Below, one piece after another: positions 56,823 to 64,000 of a DNA stretch of 64,000 bases. Source of the stretch: Tupaia tana (Eukaryota; Chordata; Mammalia; Scandentia; Tupaiidae); NCBI GenBank assembly GCA_026018925.1, contig JAKSZU010000016.1:77448059-77512058 (forward strand), written 5' to 3'. The notes under the pieces were generated by a model. The model had not been told where the DNA came from. It saw only the letters and a program-made list of their open reading frames with translations, and searched no databases. Each line of letters starts with the position of its first letter. Position 1 is the first letter of the stretch. The position numbers were made by a program, and so were the translations under genes.

Positions 56823-57913
56823 ATGGCCAACTTAAACATCGGGACAGATCCAGGATCCAGTAATATCAATAATAACATTGAATATGAATGGATTAAATTC
56901 TCCAATCAAGAGACACAGATTGGCTGAAAAAATAAAAAATAAATAAAAATAAAAATAAATAAATAAAAACCAGAAATCCTCTGTTACCTACAGGAAACCC
57001 ACCTCATGGATAAAGGCATACATAGACTGAAAGTGAAGGGTTGGAAAAAGGTTTTCCATACAAATGGGAGCCAAAAAAGAGCTAGAGTTGTGATACTAAT
57101 TTCTGACAAAATAGGCTTTTTTTTGACAAAATAGGCTTTAAAACAAAAACTGTTCTAAGAGACAAAGAAGGGCACTATATTGTAGTAAAAGGATCAATAG
57201 ATCAAGAAGATATAACTCTTACAAATATCTATGCACCTAACACAGGTGCACCCAAATATGTGAAGGAAAGACTGTTAGATCTAAAAGGGGAGATAGACTG
57301 CAATACACTAATTGTTGGAGACCTCAACACTGCACTATCCCCTCTGGACAGATCATCCAGACAAAAAATTGATAAAGAGATAAAGGATCTAAATGATACC
57401 ATAAATCAAATGTACTTAGCAGACATCTATAGAACTTCCCATTCAAAAACCACAAGATACACTTTTTTCTCACCCCCATATGGAACACTTTCGAAGATTG
57501 ACCACATCATAGGGCACAAAGCAAGCCTCTACAGATTCAAAGGCATAAAAACTTTATCCAGCATCTTCTCTGACCACTATGGAATTAAACTTGAGTTTAA
57601 TTTCAAGAGAAATACTCAAAAATACTCAAATACATGGAAACTAAATAACCTACTCCTGAATGAATCCACAACTACTGAAGAAATAAAGATTGAAATCAAA
57701 AGATTCATGGAAGCCAATGACAATGAGGACACGAGTTTCCATAATCTTTGGGACACTGCTAAAACAGTCATGAAAGGAAAGTTGATAGTAATTAGTACAC
57801 GTAAGAGGAAGACGGAAAGAAGGCAAATTGATCACCTAACATCATGCCTTAGAGAATTGGAAAAGCAACAGCAAAAAAGAATTGGAAAAGCAACAGCAAA
57901 AAAATCCAAATAA
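56823..57913 (+). pseudogene. L1 ORF2 remnant: endonuclease domain
   Basis: Encodes most of an APE-like endonuclease in several frames. The start codon is at 56823, and the frame is lost by about 56925. 'QETH' with the catalytic Glu lies near 56990. The longest frame (57260-57913, 217 codons) holds 'GDLNTALSPLDRSS', 'KIDHI' and 'SDHYGIK', the Asp/Asn/His active-site blocks. Perfect tandem duplications at 57100-57139 (about 20 bp) and 57853-57902 (25 bp) shift the frame. It runs into the duplicated junction segment at 57962. Confidence 0.9.
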
Positions 57914-58770
57914 ATAAATAAATAAATAACCTCCAGGAGGAAGGAAATAATAAAGATATGAGCAGAAAAAAAATGAAATAGAAAATAAATAAACTATACA
58001 GAAAATAAATGAAAGTAAAAGCTGGTTGTTTGAAAAGATAAACAAAATCAATACACCATTAACAAGACTTATTAAGAAGAGAGAAAGGATGTGCAGATGT
58101 CTTTCTGATTGAGAATTTTTTTATCCTTTAGGTAGATACCTAGAAGTTGGATTGCTGGGTGATGTAAGTTCTATTTGTAGGTTTTTAGTACTCTCCATAT
58201 TGTTTTCTGCAGAGGTTGGACTAATTTACATTCTCACCAATGGTTTAAGAATTCCCTTTTCACCACAGCCTTACCAATACTTCTCACTCTTTTTTTTTTT
58301 TAATCTTAGCCATTCTAACTGGGGTTAAATGATATCTCATTGTGGTTTTAGTTTGTATTTCCCTTATACTGAGAAATACATTCCCTTTGAACATTTTTTC
58401 AAATGATTCTTAGCCATTCATAAGTCTTCCTTGGAGAGTCATCTGTTCAATTCATTTGCCCATTTTTTAATTGGGTTATTTATTTTTTCTGTGAATGACC
58501 CACTTGAGTTCCCTACGAGGGATAATTTGCAAATATTTTCTCCCATTCCAAGGGTTGTCTTTTCACTTTAGCTACAGTTTCTTTTGCTGTGAGAAAGCTT
58601 TTTTATTTGATATAACCCCACTTGTCTATTTTAGGGACTATTGTCTGTGCTGTAGGGGTCTTTTTTTTAAATCTTTGCCTACTCCAATGTCTTTAAAAGT
58701 TTCTACTACATTTTCTACTAGTAGTTCTATGGTTAGCGGCTCTATATTTAAGTCTTTCATTGAGGCAATG

Positions 58771-58974
58771 GATCTTTGTACAAGGGAGAAACATGTTTGC
58801 CAAAATGCCTAGTAGACTTCTGCTTAGACATCATTGACCTGAACTGAATCACATGCCTACCTCTAAACCCATCCCAGAACAAATAAAATGCAATTTCCAC
58901 ATATAAAGTGGACCAGTTGTGATGCATCCTCTGGGGCTAAAAAGCTTGCTTATTACTTTAGCTGAAAAAAAGGG
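58771..58974. other. Unassigned, possible ERV 3' end
   Basis: Ends in the purine-rich 'gaaaaaaaggggagaatg', which resembles a polypurine tract directly before a candidate LTR. No protein similarity seen. Confidence 0.3.
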
Positions 58975-59600
58975 GAGAATGTTTGTTGGGCCAAAAACCA
59001 GCAGTGACCACCACAGTGGGCAGATAAAACATGCAAGATGCAGTCAGGAACACAAGAAACAATGCTGTGGGAAGGAGCCTGGCTGGATGTGAAGAGCACA
59101 TCTAGAGATGCTCAGAAATAGATTTTCCAGTGAGGAAAACCAGAATATGCATCTATCATAGGATCTGAGAAGTCAGATGTAGAAGCAAAGTAATAACACA
59201 GGGAGTCACAAATTCACACATCTATGGGCAATATGGATTGGCAAATCCATCTGGGCAGAGATCAAGGGAAGAGGCATACTTCACTTGTCTAACTGGGGCA
59301 GCAGTGACTCCATAACAGACAGTGCCAATGGAAATTCTGACCCAGGTGGCTAGAGCTCCTAAATTTTCAAGAGAAGCCAGAAATCTATAGTAGATTTCTA
59401 AGGGAGATCTCCTAATTTTTAAATATCAGTAACAATATAAAATAAAATATCTGCAGGCTGAATTCTGTGCACAAATCTCCAATCTACAGCTTCAGAAGCC
59501 TCTTATCTTATCTAATCCAGAAGGTTCTTTCTCCCGCAGCAAAGCTGAGTAGCTATGCTTCAGTTCTGCCTCCTTGTTCCTTGTTTCTTAAATGCCTTGT
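58975..59600 (+). mobile_element. Candidate LTR (family unknown)
   Basis: Begins 'tgtttgttgggccaaaaacc' right after the polypurine-like run. No clear poly(A) signal/CA end. Boundaries are uncertain and it could be unique DNA. Confidence 0.3.
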
Positions 59601-60289
59601 CATGTCCTGAGTCCTAGTTCCTAGTAATGTTTTTGAGAGGTATCTTTCCACTTTTCCTAGAGCCTTCCAGTCATAGTCTCCATCCTCCATCCTGGATCAT
59701 CCTTATCCAGATATTCAGAAATATTGAAAGGGGAAAGCCCTGGAGAACAATTGTGCTGAGCTCCTAGAAAAAAAATAGTTAATTTTTTTAAGCATGTTCA
59801 CCATTCAAGTAAAAAATATGTATGTGGTGCCCATTGAGGACCAGGCATTGTCCCAGGAGTTGGAGCTACAGTGAAAGCAAGACTGATGGCTCCAACTTAA
59901 AAGCATTTCCTTCTCTGTGTCTTTGGGGCTCCCTGGCTCAATTCTCTGCTCCATCCTCTCCAGTCAGTGTGGTGCCCGTCCTGAATACCCAGAGTCTTCG
60001 TTCTGACACACTCCTTACCATCCCATCCTCAGTTTGATTTCCTGAAGAACTTCTCACCTCCTAGTGCACATTTTCATGTTCCTTTTCCTAAATGGAAAAT
60101 CAAGAAGTAGACGTTTGGGTAGGAGAAGAATATTCTTTCTATTGCCATTATCTCATGCCTGGTGATACCAGTTAACAGGCAGTGATAATTCCTAGAAAGC
60201 CTCCCAGCAGGATTCTGGGAAGAGTCATGGAGTGATGTGCACTCTATACCAGCACTATTGTAGCTCTGAGTAAGGTGAAACCTATCGCC
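59601..60289. other. Mostly unassigned DNA
   Basis: 59815-59905 ('aggaccaggcattgtccc') resembles an antisense L2 end. The rest is unrecognised. Confidence 0.4.
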
Positions 60290-60715
60290 CACTCATAGAA
60301 TGACAGGCAGAGTGCAGTGACAGAGCATTTGCATCTGGCTGGAAGCTTAGCATTGTCAGCCAACACTTAACCTAATAGATTTCAACCCTGACTGCACATT
60401 GGAATCTATGAACAATACTAAGTAAGAAAATCTCTGAGGATGGAGCCCAGGCATCAGCATTATGTAAAAGTTCCCTGGGTTGAGAACCAGATTGCAAACC
60501 CAAGGGGATGAACTTACAATGATGCACTCATGACCGAAGAAAAGGCTTATGGACTGAGAGTTTCCTCTCACCAAGGGCAACCATTGACCCTCAGCCCTGC
60601 CACAGTCTAGGCCAACTAATTAATCCCTCCAGACTCAGTTATCCCATCTGTAAGATGGGGATACTAATAAATAACAACTAGTTGGCCAGATTAAATGTAA
60701 TGGTGAAAGTAAAGA
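60290..60715 (+). mobile_element. MIR SINE, plus strand, split by MER20-like element
   Basis: Start 60290-60362 ('cagagtgcagtgacagagc') and end 60560-60715 ('ctcagttatcccatctgtaag', 'aagatggggatactaataa'). Confidence 0.65.
60372..60492 (+). mobile_element. MER20-like hAT-Charlie element
   Basis: 'ttcaaccctgactgcacattgg', 'gatggagcccaggcatcagc', 'aaaagttccctgggttgagaacc'. The terminal inverted repeat 'ttcaacc' / 'ggttgagaacc' is visible. Internally shortened. Confidence 0.75.
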
Positions 60716-60756
60716 CCTTGACTCATGATGATGAACGCTATCATAAATTCTCCATT

Positions 60757-61014
60757 GATTGCTTCTTTTCTTTTTGTTTTTGTTTTTGTTTGCCGTAGAA
60801 TACGTGCACTCACCAGAGTGAGAGAAACAGAGGAAAAGTGACAAATCACCACCCAGGAGGGATGGCCATACCACAATGCATTCTTTTCCATTTTCCTATC
60901 AGGATTTTACACACACACATCCTGTATGATTTTCAATTCCCAGGTCGGGGATTCAAACTGCCATTGGCCATGTGGGAGTCTAGCACCTTAACAACCACAC
61001 TACCTGCTGACCCC
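60757..61014 (-). mobile_element. tRNA-derived SINE
   Basis: 'tgccgtagaatacgtgcac', 'acccaggagggatggcc', head 'caaccacactacctgctgacccc'. Full length, moderately diverged. Confidence 0.85.
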
Positions 61015-61707
61015 TATTGCTCCTTTTCTTACTCTTTGCTTTCCATGGGGATTATCTGCCAGGTTAGATCATCCCGACTCCCAAGTGGCTCAGGGTGAAT
61101 TCCAAGTTCTGCAAGTTTGTGTGAATGGGTGTATGTGAGTGTATATGTGTGTCTTTTATTCTTCTTTCTCACTAACACTTTCTAGCCAAAATGTCATCGT
61201 GTCCGTCACAGGGAGAGGCTTTGATAACTTGGTGACTGCTCATGATTCAGTGTGGCTGCCGGGATACAAGGCAAAATTAGGAATGCATTTTTTTCTTCTG
61301 TTCACAGTTCTCTGGAATGTGATCGAGTTGTCTTTAAAGTTAAAAGTGAAGAAAATAGCAGCTCAGTTATTTTTAGCCACAACTACTGTCTAGAGATACT
61401 CTGAATGGCTTGTCACCTCCAAGCAGAATGATGAGAAACCAGCCACTGCCCCCCTCCCTGCCAAAGTGTCCCATGGTAGCTGGAGCTGATAGTCCTTGCC
61501 TACAAGTTTTCTACAAATGTGTCTGGAGTAATAGGGTTGGAGAATGCCATTGTTAGTGGCCTGATGAGAAGAGTTTCAGGAGAGAAAGCAACAGAAAATA
61601 GAAACAGGAAAGGCAAAATTAATAGACATGTTTTATGTACTTCCCACTGCTTCCAAATGTCACCTCTCTGAAGACTCAGTCAACTTGGTAAAAAACAGCA
61701 TTTAAAG
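61015..61707. other. Unassigned DNA
   Basis: GT-rich patch at 61110-61155. No gene or repeat recognised. Confidence 0.4.
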
Positions 61708-61718
61708 TTGTCATTATG

Positions 61719-62223
61719 GCTTACTTCACTTAGCATTAAATCTCTATATTCATCCATTTTGCATCAAATAAGAAGAGTCTTACTGTTCCTTATAATTGAG
61801 TAATATTCCATAGTGTACATACACAATTTTTCAATCCAGTCATTAGTTCTTGAGCATTTAGGTTGATTCCATGTCTTAGCAACCGTGAAAAATGCTGCAG
61901 TAAACATGGATGTGCAAGTGTCTCTCTATTTTCCTATCCTTAGCATAAGTGCCAAGGAGTAGGATTATGGGTCATACGGAATTTCTATTTGTAGGTTTTT
62001 GAGGAATGTCCATATTGAGGGGAATGGAAAGCACAGGGTGGTGGGAGGAGCTCAGGAAAGAAATATTTAATAGACATAAGAATGTAAGGTTCTTTGATGA
62101 AAATGATGTACATGGTAATCTTCTTGATTTGATTTTTATGTATTCATGCCTACTCTGAAAAACCATATTTTGTGCTATAGACATGTACAATAATTAAATG
62201 TGAATAATAAATCATTTTTTTAA
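61719..62223 (+). mobile_element. Short L1 with 5' inversion
   Basis: 61719-62019 is antisense ORF2 end and early 3' UTR. From about 62020 the sequence is sense 3' UTR to an A/T-rich tail. TSDs 'ttgtcattatg' (61708-61718) and 'ttgtcattctg' (62224-62234) flank the pair. The arms do not overlap. About 100 bp of the 3' UTR seem lost at the junction. Confidence 0.85.
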
Positions 62224-62284
62224 TTGTCATTCTGAGTTCCTGCAATCTACTGACAGGGAGACCCACATCCTAGAGGACTGCACA

Positions 62285-62470
62285 GGGTGATGAGAAGTAA
62301 AGAGTTCATCATCCTTGGAGCTGGACAGACATTGGTTCAATTTTCATCTCTACCAATTAACCCCTCTAAACTTAGTTTCCGCATCTGTAAAATGAAGATA
62401 GTCATGAATCATACTATCTTGCTGTATTAAGAGGGATGATGAGTGTAAAGGTCCTTGATTGTGTATTTGT
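62285..62470 (+). mobile_element. MIR SINE, plus strand
   Basis: 'catccttggagctggacagac', 'aaacttagtttccgcatctg', 'aaaatgaagatagtc'. Confidence 0.8.
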
Positions 62471-63110
62471 TCATTTAGTCAACAAATAATTATTGGAGGC
62501 TTACTCTACATTCATCACTCTCCACATGCTGGAGCCTGCAGCCATGAGCAAAATGGTGAGGGGAAGGAAATGGGAAATGGAGACCAGAGAGGACTTCACT
62601 GAGAGGCCGAGGGAGGGGGCACCACAGGTACCTGGGACAGAACGTGTCTGGAGGAGGATCAGTGAAGTTGTTGACCAGAGAATGGGCCTAGAGTGGTGTG
62701 AAGACCAGAATGAAGTGAATGGAGAGGAGATAGTAGGAGAACGGCCAGTGAGGTAACAAGACAGGGCCCCTGGACCTGCTAGAAGGATTTTAAATTCTTC
62801 TCTGAGCTGTGAGCCACTGGATGAGAGTGACCACAGCAGCAACCCGAACCGCTTGCATTTCCATGTAATCCATCTGGCAGCTGCAGAGAATAGATTGAAG
62901 GAAGACAGGAATGAACGCAAGAATGAAGGACGCTGCAGCAATCCAGACAGCAGATGATGGAAACCTGGGCAGGAGAAGTGATGAGAAGTTGCTGAATTCT
63001 GGGTATATTTTGAAGAGAGAACTGACAGAATTTGCTAACAAACAAAAAATGGGGTATAACAAAAAGAGGGAAGCTGAGGATGACTCCAAGGTTTAGGGCC
63101 TACTTGAGGG
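62471..63110 (-). mobile_element. L2 3' UTR, minus strand
   Basis: 'tttagtcaacaaataattattgg', 'agaaggattttaaattcttc', 'gctgcagcaatccagacagc', 'agaactgacagaatttgc' follow reverse-complement L2. A 146-codon antisense frame here is a by-product. Confidence 0.7.
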
Positions 63111-63339
63111 TTTGCTTTTGTTTGTTTGTTTAAGTTTATTCAGAAAGAACATAAACTCAAATTAAAGAACAATCTCCCCAAAAGCTAGTTGAGTAGTCTT
63201 ACGCTCACATTCATCCCTTCATCTCCCACCTATAGCCCTAGCAACTCTTTATCTATCTACACATCCACCTTGTATCTGTCTGTCTGTATGAGATATTTGA
63301 TGTTTTTAAGTTTAATCATAAACATTAATAAAAATAGCT
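63111..63339. other. Unassigned, T-rich left end
   Basis: Perhaps an eroded antisense L1 tail ('gtttaagtttattcagaaag'). Not certain. Confidence 0.35.
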
Positions 63340-63580
63340 TGTTTCTTTCACTTTTGCTAGAGGGCACATGTGCTCTCTGGAGAGAGAGAGAGTGAGAAAG
63401 CACCTGCCATAATAGATGATCCCGCTGCAATCCCTTCTTCCCCATTTCTTCTTTCAGGACTTTGATCAGACATGCACACACACTTGTCATGTTTTTCAAG
63501 CTGCCAGATCTGGAATTCAAACCATGCAGTCAACCATGTAGGATCCAGCTGCCTTAACCACTATGCCACCAGCTGGCCCC
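63340..63580 (-). mobile_element. tRNA-derived SINE
   Basis: 'tttgctagagggcacatgtg', (GA)n, 'gctgcaatcccttcttcccc', head 'taaccactatgccaccagc' and 'tggcccc'. Confidence 0.85.
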
Positions 63581-63814
63581 AAATAACCTTTAATAAGCCA
63601 ACATTAGCCATCAGAATAACTTCCCTCCTAACCTAGCACTCTGTTTTGCCTGAGCAGTAGATTCTGGGTGAAAAGAACTGGATGATTTCTTTTGGGTTTG
63701 ATTTCTCTGTGTGTGTGTGAATTTCCCAAGAATTCCCCAAAGGGAATTCAAAATTCTCTGTTATTCTGGTGACACTTTCAGAAATCTTCATGAAATGACT
63801 AAATGAAAGAAGGT

Positions 63815-63920
63815 ACTCATGAGAAGGCAGCAGAAGGCCAATGCCGCCAACATTTGATGGCATGGCCCTTGGGCAAGTCACTCAACCTCATGCCTCGGTC
63901 CCCTCACGGTAAACTCTCAT
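63815..63920 (+). mobile_element. MIR SINE fragment, plus strand
   Basis: 'ggcccttgggcaagtcactc' and 'cctcatgcctcggtcccctc' are the conserved MIR core. Confidence 0.7.
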
Positions 63921-64000
63921 TTGACTGAAACAGCAACGAACTCCACGATGGTCTCAATGATATTTAACTGCTGATACTCCCACTACTGAGTAGTCTTGTC

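Larger units (their letters stand above)
51743..58089 (-). mobile_element. Near-full-length L1 with 5' inversion (twin-priming structure)
   Basis: The 3' half lies on the minus strand (51743-54831: A-rich 3' end, 3' UTR, ORF2 C-terminus and RT). The 5' half is inverted onto the plus strand (54832-58089: 5' UTR, ORF1, ORF2 endonuclease). A perfect TSD of about 18-21 bp flanks the whole unit (51722-51742 and 58087-58107). The ORF2 segment at the inversion edge is present twice (54700-54831 minus, 57962-58088 plus), differing by roughly 10%. Microhomology 'ctctgc' occurs at the inner junction. Total about 6.0 kb after subtracting the SINE and the poly(A) insertion. Dead from birth because of the inversion, with later frameshifts and stops. 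Confidence 0.93.
51325..58770 (-). mobile_element. Older host L1, minus strand, split by the inverted L1
   Basis: 51325-51742 is antisense 3' UTR and ORF2 end. The same element resumes at 58108 with 'attgagaatttttttatcc' and continues antisense ORF2 to about 58770. A related copy at 61890-61960 shows the uninterrupted order, which confirms continuity. 5'-truncated and non-coding. Confidence 0.88.

Noticed and set aside
57260-57913. 217-codon endonuclease-like frame as a host gene
   Set aside because: It is part of an L1 ORF2 that is frameshifted upstream and cut by inversion, not a domesticated gene.
62501-62941. 146-codon minus-strand frame
   Set aside because: It overlaps L2 3' UTR sequence and shows no recognisable protein.

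Overview
The window looks like nuclear DNA from a placental mammal, in a gene-poor intergenic or intronic stretch. I find no intact protein-coding gene, no exon I would defend, no functional RNA gene and no CRISPR array. Most open reading frames are chance frames or retrotransposon fragments. The placental assignment rests on recognisable MIR, L2, MLT1-type MaLR LTRs, MER5A-like and MER20-like hAT copies, old L1 fragments, and the absence of Alu, B1 or carnivore Lys-tRNA SINEs. About 35 copies of one tRNA-derived SINE family dominate. Its head ('ccagcagttagcrtaatggc', then a canonical B box) and its tail ('gccctatagcaaaaac') best match my recollection of the colugo (Dermoptera) CYN SINEs. That species call is an inference (about 0.55).

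Layout. 0-4 kb: divergent SINEs in an old minus-strand L1, then unassigned DNA. 4.2-7.6 kb: a younger 5'-truncated L1, itself carrying a SINE, inserted in an older L1. 7.6-8.4 kb: an RPS24 processed pseudogene inside a MIR. 8.5-10.3 kb: L2 DNA carrying two SINEs in the same target. 10-26 kb: ordinary mixed repeats (MIR, L2, short L1 3' ends, an MLT1 LTR, a MER5A-like element). 27.0-27.6 kb: a 41-bp minisatellite. 28-29.2 kb: a long L2 3' end. 29-33 kb: mostly unassigned. 33.3-38 kb: an LTR-like segment and a long AT-rich tract. 38-50 kb: MIR, L2, an MLT1 LTR, a 102-bp direct repeat in two copies, SINEs and L1 ends. 50.9-58.8 kb: the main feature, an old minus-strand L1 interrupted by a near-full-length younger L1 whose 5' half is inverted. 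58.9-64 kb: a possible LTR, a MER20-like element, a second 5'-inverted L1, L2 and SINEs.

The elements form an insertion record rather than a genetic system. MIR and L2 are the oldest layer. L1, MLT1, hAT elements and the RPS24 retrocopy interrupt them, and the SINEs interrupt those. Many junctions keep target-site duplications (TSDs), so the order can be read directly. The most unusual items are the 6.3-kb inverted L1 with its own overlap, tandem duplications and poly(A)-only insertion; a second poly(A)-only insertion near 44.26 kb; and the unexplained 102-bp repeat pair.
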